50,000 nucleotides of DNA from Paenibacillus dokdonensis (GCF_004916975.1 NZ_STGQ01000002.1:708878-758877), one strand, 5' to 3'; positions 36,360-45,102 are shown, counted from the first letter of the stretch. Made by a program: numbers and translations. The notes: generated by a model from the letters alone, not told the origin.

Positions 36360-36398
36360 AAGGCCGTCCTGCTGTTAGCATCAGCAGAGACGGCTTTT
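36360..36398. terminator. bidirectional terminator (argS / S8 peptidase)
   Basis: GCCGTCCTGCTG / CAGCAGAGACGGC with loop TTAGCAT. T runs flank both sides; the plus-strand one overlaps the subtilase stop codon. Confidence 0.9.
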
Positions 36399-37563
36399 AA
36401 TATTGCGGATTCAAGGGCTTCCTCTTCATCCCTTCTTTTAGCAGCCTCAGTGCATTAACCTCCAAGCCTTCGCTGGAACGCCGCTGCCCCTTTTTGGTGC
36501 GCAGCGGTGTGGCGGTTTGCAGCAGCAGTGCTTTGATCTCCGCAGGCTGCAGATCAGGATTTTGTGCAAGCAGCAGGGCAATAGCGCCGCTCACATGCGA
36601 TGTCGCCATGGAGGTGCCGCTCATTTCATGATATTTGCCATGAGTCCAGGAAGAAATAATTTTGTCTCCAGGCGCATAAATATCAATAAACTCACCGCGG
36701 TTGCTGAAGCTGGCGATGCGCCGCTGACGGTCTGTTGCACCGACTGAAATGGTCTGGGGATATTTTGCGGGGTAGTCTATATTGCGCCGTTTTCCGTCAT
36801 TACCGGAGGAGGCAACGATGGAAATGCCGGACAGATAGGCTTTATTCACAATATCCAGCAGGGTCTTGCTGCGTGTTTTCATCCCGAAGCTCATGTTGAT
36901 GATATGCATGTGGTTCCGGATACACCAGTCAATTCCCTGAATAATATCAGACACGTAAGCCGAGCCGTTATGGTCGAAGGCCTTGACCGGATAGATGGTG
37001 GCCCGAGGCGCGACGCCGATCATGCCTTCCGTGCTGTTGGCAGCCGCAAGGGTGCCAGCAATATGGGTGCCATGCCCATTGTCATCGAGCGGCATCATAT
37101 GCCTGTTAAGCAGATTAATCCCCTTTGCCAGGGATTGACGAAGATCCGGATGGTAATAATCAGCACCGGTGTCGATGACGCCGATTTTTACCCGGTATCC
37201 GGTTGAAGTGGACCAAGCCTTTGGTGCTTGGATTTGTTTGACACCATAGGGAACGCCTGGGCCTTGGTTGACCTTGTTAGCCAGCGTATGCACCTGGATA
37301 AGGCTGTCTTCCTCGACCCGAATTTGGTTTTTGTAAGAATCCAGATGCTTTATACTGCCGGACAGGGGCGTCATGACGGACTTAAGCAGATTGGACGACG
37401 GCAGGTCGGGCCAATCAGGATATTGAACTTTGAGCTCCTGCAATGTTTGCTGGAATGCTTCGTAATGCTGGGGATTTACAAAAGTGAGTATTCGTTTGGC
37501 TCCGGATGGCGCGGGACTTTCCATGCTCTCAAGCAGCATCTGTATCAATCCGGTGTAGTCCAT
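36397..37563 (-). CDS. subtilisin-family (S8) serine peptidase without a signal peptide
   Basis: 388 aa. The catalytic triad is clear: Asp in IGVIDTGADYYHPDL, His in DDNGHGTHIAGTLAA and Ser in MSGTSMATSHVSGA, with the oxyanion Asn in VASSGNDGKR. Residues ~1-100 (ILTFVNPQHYEAFQQTL, NQIRVEEDSLIQVHT) look like an inhibitor_I9 pro-domain. No signal peptide or TM is seen, so it is either intracellular (like IspA) or exported in another way; IspA-type enzymes have only a short propeptide. RBS AGGGGGA precedes the ATG. Confidence 0.9.
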   Translation of the reverse strand: MDYTGLIQMLLESMESPAPSGAKRILTFVNPQHYEAFQQTLQELKVQYPDWPDLPSSNLLKSVMTPLSGSIKHLDSYKNQIRVEEDSLIQVHTLANKVNQGPGVPYGVKQIQAPKAWSTSTGYRVKIGVIDTGADYYHPDLRQSLAKGINLLNRHMMPLDDNGHGTHIAGTLAAANSTEGMIGVAPRATIYPVKAFDHNGSAYVSDIIQGIDWCIRNHMHIINMSFGMKTRSKTLLDIVNKAYLSGISIVASSGNDGKRRNIDYPAKYPQTISVGATDRQRRIASFSNRGEFIDIYAPGDKIISSWTHGKYHEMSGTSMATSHVSGAIALLLAQNPDLQPAEIKALLLQTATPLRTKKGQRRSSEGLEVNALRLLKEGMKRKPLNPQY

Positions 37564-37689
37564 ATTGGGCAGTCCCCCTCATAATGAACCCTGCTTTTGC
37601 ATTGTATGTGGGAGACTGCCGCTTCGAGTGGGAACTTGCCCTTTTTTATGGAAATAGGCCCTGCCTGAATGTCAAATAAAGCCCGTAAA

Positions 37690-37795
37690 CATAAGATAAA
37701 TGGAAGAGTCCCAGGCGGCTCTTTCAATATTCCCGGTGGGCAGGCTCTGCCTCGGGAAGGATACAGTCAATGGGCAGGGGCGACCCTGCCTTTTT
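37690..37795 (+). ncRNA. candidate structured RNA with three hairpins and an intrinsic terminator
   Basis: On the plus strand, AAGAG/CTCTT (37704-37723) is followed by a two-tier hairpin TTCCCG..GGCAG-GCT-CTGCC..CGGGAA (37730-37758) and the terminator GGCAGGG-GCGA-CCCTGCC-TTTTT (37773-37795). No plus-strand gene lies upstream that needs this terminator, since argS has its own at 36360. A TAAGAT at 37692-37697 with ATGTCA 17 bp before may be a promoter. Another CCCTGCC at 37659-37665 could compete for GGGCAGG. It may be a small RNA or an attenuator for rpoE 173 bp downstream. The flanks (37564-37689 and 37796-37967) hold no other gene. Confidence 0.45.
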
Positions 37796-37967
37796 CGTTT
37801 GGACGACTGCGAGGATGTTCACAACATTAAAACTTGCAATTTATTTCTAAATAGGTTTTACTTAGTTTTGATAATGGATATGTTGTTATAAAGTAGGATG
37901 TTATACGGACTGAACTACTTCAAGATTTCCGTATAAGTGAACATTGCGTGAGAGGAAGTGTCCGTTA

Positions 37968-38516
37968 GTGAGTAACTCACTCCAATTAAAGCTGGACCCT
38001 GAAAAGATCAGGGAAATGCCTCTGGTGGATTTGGCTTTTGCCGTACTGAAGGCAGCGAATACGCCATTTTACTATCTTGACCTGATGAAAGAGGTTGCCA
38101 AGCTTCGCGGCTTGACGGAAGAGGAAATGAAAGATACCGTTGCGCAGCTATATACAGAAATTAATATCGATGGTCGTTTTGCCTGTGTCGGCACAAATCT
38201 TTGGGGATTGAAGCGCTGGTACCCGGTTGACCGCTCCGAGGATCCGATCGCAAGCGCGAAGCGTCCGCGTATCATCAACGACGAAGATGATGATGACGAT
38301 GACGACTTCACTGATGAAGATGATACCTTCAGTGCGGATGACAGCGACGAGGATTTCGATCGCATCGACGAGGATCATGATGATATCTATTCCGACGACG
38401 ATTCCGAGGAAGAGGTTGAAGAAGAGGGCATCTTGGAAGATGAAGAGATCGAGGATGAAGAAGAAGATCTGGATGAAGATGAAGAGGATTCCGCTGACGA
38501 ATCAGAGGAAGACTAA
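37968..38516 (+). CDS. rpoE: RNA polymerase delta subunit
   Basis: 182 aa. Gram-positive RNAP accessory subunit that speeds enzyme recycling and weakens non-specific binding. The HARE-HTH domain (~5-85; MPLVDLAFAVLKAANTPFYYLDL, YTEINIDGRF, WGLKRWYP) is followed by a tail from ~100 that is almost all Asp and Glu, the hallmark of delta. The GTG at 37968 is chosen from RBS AGAGGAAGTG 7 nt upstream. The order rpoE-pyrG-spo0F-fba-murA-rho-rpmE follows B. subtilis. Confidence 0.96.
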   Translation: MSNSLQLKLDPEKIREMPLVDLAFAVLKAANTPFYYLDLMKEVAKLRGLTEEEMKDTVAQLYTEINIDGRFACVGTNLWGLKRWYPVDRSEDPIASAKRPRIINDEDDDDDDDFTDEDDTFSADDSDEDFDRIDEDHDDIYSDDDSEEEVEEEGILEDEEIEDEEEDLDEDEEDSADESEED

Positions 38517-38614
38517 AAATCAATCCGTTTGCCTTTCTCTCTTGACAGGGGACAAGGCACAGAGTAAACTATTGCATGGGCTTATGATTAAGATTTAAAT
38601 ATGCGCAAAATAAT

Positions 38615-38649
38615 AAAAAGTGCCCCGTCCTACGGGTGTCACTTTTTTT
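38615..38649 (+). terminator. terminator after rpoE
   Basis: AAAGTG-CCCGT / ACGGG-CACTTT with T runs at 38643-38649 and 38651-38657. Confidence 0.88.
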
Positions 38650-38912
38650 GTTTTTTTGAGGCAAAAACAGCTGTTTTTCAGGGTGTTTTGCTTCTGTAGA
38701 TTGGACTGATTTGCTAAGAGTTCACTCTATATAGATGCCGTATAACCTACTTTGTGCCATTTGATTTCAAATGGCGCATTGTTGTTCAAGCGGACGGTAA
38801 AAAGCAATAAAACCGGCGCAGCCTCTTTTTCGGGTGGAAATCATGAAAAAGGGTTACGCTAAACATCATATGTCGCCTGAATTTACTGGACTTTAATAGG
38901 AGGGTTTTTATA
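38650..38912 (+). promoter_or_regulatory. pyrG leader region with a perfect inverted repeat
   Basis: A 263-bp gap. GCCATTTGA-TT-TCAAATGGC at 38756-38775 is a perfect 9-bp inverted repeat not followed by a T run, so more like a protein-binding site or 5' hairpin than a terminator. CTTTTTC/GAAAAAG (38833-38865) is another pairing. B. subtilis pyrG is controlled by reiterative transcription at a GGGC start plus a terminator; I could not find either here. Confidence 0.35.
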
Positions 38913-40517
38913 GTGACAAAGTATATTTTTGTGACAGGCGGGGTTGTGTCTTCCCTGGGTAAAGGGATTACTGCGGCTTCACTTGGCAGGCTGCTGAAAA
39001 ACAGAGGATTAAAGGTTACGATCCAGAAATTCGATCCCTATTTGAATGTGGATCCAGGAACCATGAGTCCTTATCAGCACGGTGAAGTCTTCGTAACTGA
39101 TGATGGAGCCGAGACGGACCTCGATTTGGGACATTATGAAAGATTTATTGACATCAACCTGTCCAAGAACAGCAATGTCACCACCGGTAAAGTGTATTCG
39201 TCGGTTATCAGCAAAGAACGCCGCGGCGAATATCTGGGCGGTACCGTTCAGGTCATCCCTCATATTACCAATGAAATTAAAGAGCGCGTATTCCGTGCGG
39301 GCCGTGAAGCGGGTTCGGATGTTGTTATTACAGAAATCGGCGGTACAGTAGGCGATATCGAGAGCTTGCCTTTCCTTGAAGCGATCCGTCAGATTAAGAG
39401 CGAGATCGGCCGTGAGAATGTCATGTATATTCATGTGACGCTGATTCCATACATTAAAGCTGCTGGAGAAGTGAAAACAAAGCCGACTCAGCACAGTGTG
39501 AAGGAACTTCGCAGCATCGGTATTCAACCGAACGTAATCGTATGCCGTACTGAGCATGAATTGTCTGCAGACATGAAGGCTAAAATTGCTCTTTTCTGCG
39601 ATATTGATGAAAATGCTGTTGTGGAGTGCCGCGATGCGTCGACCTTGTACGAGGTTCCGCTGAACCTGCGTGACGAAGGTCTCGACGAAATCGTCGTGAA
39701 TTACCTGAAACTCACCACACCAAAACCGGATATGACCGAATGGGAAGGTCTGGTAGACCGGATTAACAAGCTCGAAAAAACAGTGGAAATTGCCATTGTC
39801 GGCAAGTATGTTGCACTCCATGATGCTTATTTGAGTGTGGTTGAGTCGCTCTCCCATGCCGGATTCGACTCCAATGCAGAGGTCAAGGTACGCTGGGTGA
39901 ACGCGGAAGAAATTACCGATGAGAATGTGGGAGATCTCCTTCATGGTATCGGCGGTATTCTGGTTCCGGGCGGCTTCGGCGACCGTGGTATCGAAGGCAA
40001 GATTTCTGCGATTCGTTATGCGCGTGAACAGCAGATCCCATTTTTCGGCATTTGCCTTGGCATGCAGGTTTCGGTTATCGAGTATGCTCGTTCCGTTCTT
40101 GGCATGGAAGGAGCCAACAGTTCGGAGATCAACCCGGCTACGCCGTATCCTGTCATCGATCTGCTGCCTGAGCAGAAGGATATCGAGGATCTCGGTGGTA
40201 CCATGCGTCTTGGTCTGTATCCATGTAAGCTTGTGGATGACTCACTGGCAATGAAATGCTACAATGATGAGCTGGTTTACGAAAGACACCGTCATCGGTA
40301 TGAATTCAACAATCAGTACCGCGAGATGATTGAAAAAGCAGGACTGCGCATTTCCGGTACCTCCCCGGATGGCCGTCTGGTTGAAATTGTAGAGCTTCCG
40401 GGTCATCCGTGGTTCCTGGCTGTACAGTTCCATCCTGAGTTTACATCCCGTCCGAACCGTCCACAGCCGTTGTTCCGCGAGTTTGTTAAAGCGTCGCTTG
40501 AACATAAATCCCTATAA
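38913..40517 (+). CDS. pyrG: CTP synthase
   Basis: 534 aa. Aminates UTP to CTP with glutamine and ATP. The synthetase domain (1-~270) opens with FVTGGVVSSLGKGITAASLG (P-loop) and contains KFDPYLNVDPGTMSP. The class I glutaminase domain (~290-534) carries GGFGDRG, the nucleophile Cys in FGICLGMQ and the FHPEF His/Glu pair. GTG start with AGGAGGG 8 nt upstream. Length is usual for the family. Confidence 0.97.
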   Translation: MTKYIFVTGGVVSSLGKGITAASLGRLLKNRGLKVTIQKFDPYLNVDPGTMSPYQHGEVFVTDDGAETDLDLGHYERFIDINLSKNSNVTTGKVYSSVISKERRGEYLGGTVQVIPHITNEIKERVFRAGREAGSDVVITEIGGTVGDIESLPFLEAIRQIKSEIGRENVMYIHVTLIPYIKAAGEVKTKPTQHSVKELRSIGIQPNVIVCRTEHELSADMKAKIALFCDIDENAVVECRDASTLYEVPLNLRDEGLDEIVVNYLKLTTPKPDMTEWEGLVDRINKLEKTVEIAIVGKYVALHDAYLSVVESLSHAGFDSNAEVKVRWVNAEEITDENVGDLLHGIGGILVPGGFGDRGIEGKISAIRYAREQQIPFFGICLGMQVSVIEYARSVLGMEGANSSEINPATPYPVIDLLPEQKDIEDLGGTMRLGLYPCKLVDDSLAMKCYNDELVYERHRHRYEFNNQYREMIEKAGLRISGTSPDGRLVEIVELPGHPWFLAVQFHPEFTSRPNRPQPLFREFVKASLEHKSL

Positions 40518-40533
40518 TATAAATTTCATTTAT

Positions 40534-40565
40534 GGACCTCTTCGGAGGTCCTATTTTCATTTTTG
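40534..40565 (+). terminator. terminator after pyrG
   Basis: GGACCTC-TTCG-GAGGTCC (7 bp, stable tetraloop) followed by TATTTTCATTTTT. Confidence 0.85.
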
Positions 40566-40572
40566 CGCAGAG

Positions 40573-40640
40573 GCAGGAATTCGTAGCCAGGGGAGCGAAT
40601 AACATTAATTGGATATGCGGAGTATGGATTTGACAAAAAA
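40573..40640 (+). promoter_or_regulatory. candidate sigma-H promoter and Spo0A box of spo0F
   Basis: GCAGGAATT (40573-40581) and GCGAATAA (40595-40602) fit the sigma-H -35 (RNAGGAWWW) and -10 (RNGAATWW) patterns fully; the spacer is 13 bp rather than 11-12. Downstream, TTTGACAAAAAA (40629-40640) differs from the Spo0A box TTTGTCRAAAAA at one position. B. subtilis spo0F is likewise controlled by sigma-H and Spo0A. Confidence 0.55.
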
Positions 40641-40690
40641 TGAAGATTTATGGATAGGCTGGTCAGGCTGATGTTGGGAGGTTTGCTGAA

Positions 40691-41074
40691 GTGGATAAGA
40701 AAAAGGTTTTGATCGTTGACGACCAAAACGGAATACGCATTTTATTAATGGAAGTGTTCAGCAGCGAGGGCTATACGACGTATCAGGCAGCCAACGGCAA
40801 AATTGCGTTAGAAATTGTAGAGAACGACGCACCCGATCTGGTTTTGCTCGATATGAAGATTCCCGGAATGGACGGGCTGGAAATTCTAAAGCACATCAAG
40901 GAAATGAACCCCGCCATTAAAGTCATTATGATGACCGCTTATGGTGAGCTGGACATGATCAAGGAGGCCACCGATCTTGGCGCCTTAATGCATTTTACCA
41001 AGCCGTTCGATATCGATGAAATGCGCGTTGCCGTAAACATGCAGCTTAAACATAACCCGGTGCAATTCGGGTAA
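40691..41074 (+). CDS. spo0F: sporulation phosphorelay response regulator Spo0F
   Basis: 127 aa, a lone receiver domain. It takes phosphate from sporulation kinases and passes it to Spo0B. Key residues: D10 and D11 (metal), D54 phospho-acceptor (VLLDMKIPGMDG), T82 and K104 (FTKPFDIDE). The sequence ILIVDDQ.GIRILL and MTAYGELDMI match B. subtilis Spo0F closely, from memory. GTG start with GGGAGG 9 nt upstream. Confidence 0.96.
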   Translation: MDKKKVLIVDDQNGIRILLMEVFSSEGYTTYQAANGKIALEIVENDAPDLVLLDMKIPGMDGLEILKHIKEMNPAIKVIMMTAYGELDMIKEATDLGALMHFTKPFDIDEMRVAVNMQLKHNPVQFG

Positions 41075-41082
41075 CCCGTCCT

Positions 41083-41112
41083 GAATTCTGCTTAGTGCAG
41101 AATTCTTTTTTT
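41083..41112 (+). terminator. terminator after spo0F
   Basis: GAATTCTGC / GCAGAATTC (9 bp, loop TTAGT) followed by seven T. Confidence 0.92.
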
Positions 41113-41175
41113 GCCCTGATGTATCATACAGCACAGCCTAATTTCAAATGCTTGTTTAGTATTTGTGACATGATG

Positions 41176-41184
41176 TGGTATAAT
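41176..41184 (+). promoter_or_regulatory. extended -10 promoter of fba
   Basis: TGGTATAAT is a perfect extended -10 (41176-41184). The -35 is weak. It lies 67 bp before the fba start. Confidence 0.55.
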
Positions 41185-41251
41185 GATTCCGAATGAGAGA
41201 AGTCGGCTAAAAACCATAGAAAAATACAAATACTTTAGGAGGATTGAAACC

Positions 41252-42106
41252 ATGCCATTAGTATCTATGACTGACATGTTAAACAAAGCACTTAAAGAAA
41301 AATACGCGGTGGGTCAATTCAACATCAACAACCTTGAGTGGACACAAGCCATTCTGAGTGCAGCGGAAGAAGAAAAATCTCCTGTGATTCTTGGCGTATC
41401 TGAAGGTGCAGCCCGTCATATGAGCGGTTTCTATACGGTAGTAAAAATGGTTGAAGGCCTTATTCATGATATGAAAATTACGGTTCCTGTAGCCATTCAT
41501 TTGGACCATGGTTCCAGCTTTGAAAAATGTAAAGAAGCGATCGACGCCGGATTTACTTCCGTTATGATCGACGATTCCCATAGCCCGATCGAGCAAAACA
41601 TTGAAACTACTAAAAAAGTGGTTGAATATGCTCATTCCAAAGGTGTTTCCGTTGAAGCTGAAGTTGGTACTGTCGGTGGACAGGAAGATGATGTTATCGG
41701 CGGCGTAATGTACGCGAAGCTTGAAGATTGCGTTCGTATCGTGAAAGAAACCGGTATCGATACCCTGGCTCCTGCGCTTGGTTCCGTACACGGTCCTTAC
41801 AAAGGCGAACCAAACCTCGGCTTTAAAGAAATGGAAGAAATCAAGAATGAAATTCACCTTCCACTCGTTCTTCATGGTGGTACAGGCATTCCTACTCATG
41901 ATATTCAAAAAGCCATTTCTTTGGGAACATCCAAGATCAACGTAAACACGGAGAACCAAATCGAGTTTTCAAAAGCTGTTCGCGAAGTGCTCGCTGCGAA
42001 ACCGGATGCTTATGATCCGCGTAAATACATCGTGCCAGGTCGCGACGCTATTAAAGCAACTGTCGTTGGAAAGATCCGCGAATTCGGCTCCAACAACAAA
42101 GCGTAA
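41252..42106 (+). CDS. fba: class II fructose-1,6-bisphosphate aldolase
   Basis: 284 aa. Cleaves fructose 1,6-bisphosphate to DHAP and G3P in glycolysis and runs in reverse for gluconeogenesis. Metal and substrate motifs: HLDHGSSFEKC, EAEVGTVGGQEDD, the HGGTGIP phosphate loop and INVNTENQ. The ATG at 41252 has AGGAGG 9 nt upstream; an open frame extends to 41183 but overlaps the promoter. In B. subtilis the same gene follows spo0F. Confidence 0.97.
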   Translation: MPLVSMTDMLNKALKEKYAVGQFNINNLEWTQAILSAAEEEKSPVILGVSEGAARHMSGFYTVVKMVEGLIHDMKITVPVAIHLDHGSSFEKCKEAIDAGFTSVMIDDSHSPIEQNIETTKKVVEYAHSKGVSVEAEVGTVGGQEDDVIGGVMYAKLEDCVRIVKETGIDTLAPALGSVHGPYKGEPNLGFKEMEEIKNEIHLPLVLHGGTGIPTHDIQKAISLGTSKINVNTENQIEFSKAVREVLAAKPDAYDPRKYIVPGRDAIKATVVGKIREFGSNNKA

Positions 42107-42210
42107 GACGCTTTTCATTGTTTCTGTGCTTTGCCGCACAAGAGAGCTTAAGTGTGGTTTGATAAGAAAGCGGACAGCCCCTGCCGGGGTCTGTCCAATC
42201 GAATAGGCTG

Positions 42211-42250
42211 GAATGGAAAGCACACCGCTTAGCCGGTGTTTTTCCATTTC
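42211..42250 (+). terminator. terminator after fba
   Basis: AATGGAAA...TTTCCATT encloses CACCG/CGGTG, with TTTTT within the 3' arm. An extra hairpin GGACAG-CCCC/GGGG-CTGTCC lies just before it (42172-42196). Confidence 0.7.
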
Positions 42251-42307
42251 ATACACTAAAATTAACACCATTGCTGCAGCGAAGTATGTGGAGGGAACCT
42301 GAAACGT

Positions 42308-43561
42308 ATGGAAAAATTGATGATAAGTGGCGGACGCCCACTGAATGGCACCGTAACAATCAGCGGAGCCAAGAACAGCGCCATTGCCCTGATACCTGCT
42401 GCGATTTTGGCCGAGTCCGAAGTCGTGCTCGACAACCTGCCGCTTCTGAGTGATGTGGCCGTCTATGCCGAGATTCTAGAGGAGCTGGGTGCGATAGTCA
42501 GCTGGAAGGACAGTCAGATGAAAATCGACCCTTCCGATATTAAGTCTATACCGATGCCTAACGGCCCTGTTAAGAAGTTGAGAGCTTCTTACTATATGAT
42601 GGGAGCCATGCTCGGTCGTTTCAAAGAAGCTGTTATCGGTCTTCCTGGGGGATGCAACTTTGAACCTCGTCCGATTGACCAGCACATTAAAGGTTTTGAA
42701 GCGTTAGGAGCTACTGTAACAAATGAACATGGAGCGATTCACCTTCACGCAAAAGAGCTGAAGGGCGCCAAAATTTATTTGGACGTATCCAGTGTGGGTG
42801 CGACGATTAACATTATGCTGGCGGCTTCCAAAGCCAAAGGCTCTACAATTATCGAAAACGCGGCTAAAGAGCCTGAGATTATAGATGTAGCAACTCTTCT
42901 CAATTCCATGGGGGCAGTGATTAAAGGTGCAGGCACGGAAACTATCCGCATTGAGGGTGTTTCTGAACTTCACGGCTGCCGTCACTCCATTATCCCGGAC
43001 CGGATCCAAGCGGGCACATATATGATTGCCGCTGCCGCAACCCGCGGAGATGTTTTGATCGACAACATCATTCCCAAGCACCTTGAGGCGGTTACGGCAA
43101 AACTGATTGAAATGGGAGTTCGTATCGAGGAGCTGGACGAAAGCATTCGTGTTCTCGGTCAACCGAACTATGAGCATGTCGACGTGAAAGCACTGATTTA
43201 TCCAGGATTTGCTACGGATTTACAGTCGCCGATGACCAGTCTGTTGACGCAGGCGGAAGGCGTGAGCGTGCTGAGCGACTTTGTATACAGTAACCGGTTC
43301 AAGCATGTGCCTGAGCTTGTTCGCATGGGCGCAAAAATCCGGGTGGAAGGACGCTCAGCCATTATAGAACGCAGCCGGCTAAATGCTGCCAAAGTGAAGG
43401 CGACGGATCTTCGGGCTGGAGCTGCGCTGGTTATTGCCGGACTTACTGTTGCCGATGGTGTCACAGAAGTCACCGGTGTTGAGTATATCGACCGGGGTTA
43501 TGACCATCTGGTAACCAATTTGCGCCTGTTGGGTGCAGACGTATGGCGTGAAACAGAATAA
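42308..43561 (+). CDS. murA: UDP-N-acetylglucosamine 1-carboxyvinyltransferase
   Basis: 417 aa. First committed step of peptidoglycan synthesis (PEP to UDP-GlcNAc). EPSP-synthase-like fold. K22-N23 in GAKNSA bind substrate, C116 in PGGCNFEPRPIDQH is the fosfomycin-sensitive Cys, and GASTIN-like GATINIMLAA is present. The GGCNFEPRP loop differs from the GGCAIGxRP I recall for B. subtilis MurAA/MurAB. By position (fba-murA-rho) it corresponds to the second copy, MurAB/MurZ. RBS GGAGGGAA precedes the ATG. Confidence 0.94.
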   Translation: MEKLMISGGRPLNGTVTISGAKNSAIALIPAAILAESEVVLDNLPLLSDVAVYAEILEELGAIVSWKDSQMKIDPSDIKSIPMPNGPVKKLRASYYMMGAMLGRFKEAVIGLPGGCNFEPRPIDQHIKGFEALGATVTNEHGAIHLHAKELKGAKIYLDVSSVGATINIMLAASKAKGSTIIENAAKEPEIIDVATLLNSMGAVIKGAGTETIRIEGVSELHGCRHSIIPDRIQAGTYMIAAAATRGDVLIDNIIPKHLEAVTAKLIEMGVRIEELDESIRVLGQPNYEHVDVKALIYPGFATDLQSPMTSLLTQAEGVSVLSDFVYSNRFKHVPELVRMGAKIRVEGRSAIIERSRLNAAKVKATDLRAGAALVIAGLTVADGVTEVTGVEYIDRGYDHLVTNLRLLGADVWRETE

Positions 43562-43742
43562 ATCATATATCTGAAGGGGATTTTGCAGGGCGGTTTACGC
43601 CGGAGCAACTATTTTCTAGTGGAATTGCATATCTCCTTCTAATTTGGGTAATGCTATCCTAATGAGGATTTTCATAGACTGATAGAAAGCTGCATAACGT
43701 ATAGTTTGACTGGACTTATAAAATTGAATAGGTGGTTATTAC

Positions 43743-45074
43743 ATGGATTTGCAAATTGCCGATTTGGAAGAATTGAAGCTGACCGAGCTGTACAAGCTTG
43801 CGAAGAAGTATCAGATCCCGTACTACGGCCAGCTGAAGAAGAAAGAGCTGATTTTTGCTATCTTGAGAGCACAGGCAGAGCATAGCGGACTTATGTTCAT
43901 GGAAGGTGTTCTGGAGATCCTTCCTGAAGGTTACGGCTTCCTGCGACCGATCAACTACCTGCCGAGTACGGAGGATATTTATATCTCTGCCTCACAGATC
44001 CGCAAGTTTGATCTTAGAACAGGAGATGTAGTCTCGGGGAAATGCCGGGCGCCAAAAGAGAATGAACGATACTTCGGTTTGCTCCAGGTTAATGCGGTCA
44101 ACGGAGAAAGCCCGGAAACAGCCGCGGAACGTCTTCACTTCCCTGCACTTACACCTCTATTTCCGCAAAAGAAGCTCGTGCTTGAAACATCCCCTAACCA
44201 TTTGTCTACCCGGATTATGGATTTGCTTGCGCCCGTCGGTTTGGGACAGCGCGGTTTGATCGTTGCACCTCCGAAAGCAGGTAAAACGCTCCTCTTAAAA
44301 GAAATTGCCAACAGCATCTCTACCAACAATCCCGAAATTGAACTTTTTGTACTGCTTATCGATGAACGTCCTGAAGAAGTGACGGACATGCAGCGTTCTG
44401 TTAAAGGTGAAGTGATTGCTTCGACGTTCGATGAACTGCCGGAGAACCATATCAAAGTGGCAGAGCTTGTCTTGGAGCGTGCACTTCGTCTGGTAGAGCA
44501 TAAGAAGGATGTTGTCATTCTGATGGATAGTATTACCCGTCTGGCCCGTGCTTACAACTTGGTGATTCCTCCATCCGGACGTACACTAAGCGGTGGTATC
44601 GACCCGGCTGCTTTTCACCGTCCGAAACGCTTTTTTGGTTCTGCCCGGAATGTGGAAGAAGGCGGCAGCCTGACCATTTTGGCGACGGCACTGATTGATA
44701 CTGGTTCGCGGATGGATGACATCATTTACGAGGAATTTAAGGGAACGGGCAACATGGAATTGCATCTGGACCGTAAGCTGGCAGAACGCCGTATTTTCCC
44801 TGCCATCGATATTCGCCGCTCAGGAACACGCCGCGAAGAAGTGCTGTTAACTAAAGAAGAACTGGATACCATTTGGGCGATCCGTAAAAATATGAATGAA
44901 TCGGCTGATTTTGTCGAAGGCTTCTTAAAGAAGCTGCGTGATTGTAAAACTAATGCGGAATTCTTGGCATCGTTTGATGTCAGCAGTGTGAACAGCAAGG
45001 GGTCCAGCAGCCATAGCAGCAGCGGGAACCGCCGAACATCAAGACCTGCTGCAGCATCCGTGCCGTCGACCTAA
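43743..45074 (+). CDS. rho: transcription termination factor Rho
   Basis: 443 aa. Hexameric RNA helicase. The N-terminal Rho_N domain (LTELYKLAKKYQIPYYGQLKKKEL region) and cold-shock-like RNA-binding domain (~50-120; GVLEILPEGYGFLRP) precede the ATPase with Walker A APPKAGKTLLLKE and the LLIDERPEEVTDM motif. The last ~30 residues are Ser/Arg-rich and low complexity, beyond the usual Rho end. RBS AGGTGG lies 7 nt before the ATG. The 43562-43742 gap has no assignable site beyond weak promoter-like hexamers. Confidence 0.96.
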   Translation: MDLQIADLEELKLTELYKLAKKYQIPYYGQLKKKELIFAILRAQAEHSGLMFMEGVLEILPEGYGFLRPINYLPSTEDIYISASQIRKFDLRTGDVVSGKCRAPKENERYFGLLQVNAVNGESPETAAERLHFPALTPLFPQKKLVLETSPNHLSTRIMDLLAPVGLGQRGLIVAPPKAGKTLLLKEIANSISTNNPEIELFVLLIDERPEEVTDMQRSVKGEVIASTFDELPENHIKVAELVLERALRLVEHKKDVVILMDSITRLARAYNLVIPPSGRTLSGGIDPAAFHRPKRFFGSARNVEEGGSLTILATALIDTGSRMDDIIYEEFKGTGNMELHLDRKLAERRIFPAIDIRRSGTRREEVLLTKEELDTIWAIRKNMNESADFVEGFLKKLRDCKTNAEFLASFDVSSVNSKGSSSHSSSGNRRTSRPAAASVPST

Positions 45075-45102
45075 ACTTTTACGAACAAAGAGGAGAACCA
45101 TC

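Noticed and set aside
38650..38912. B. subtilis-type pyrG reiterative-transcription attenuator
   Set aside because: No GGGC start next to a promoter and no terminator hairpin with T run before pyrG could be found.
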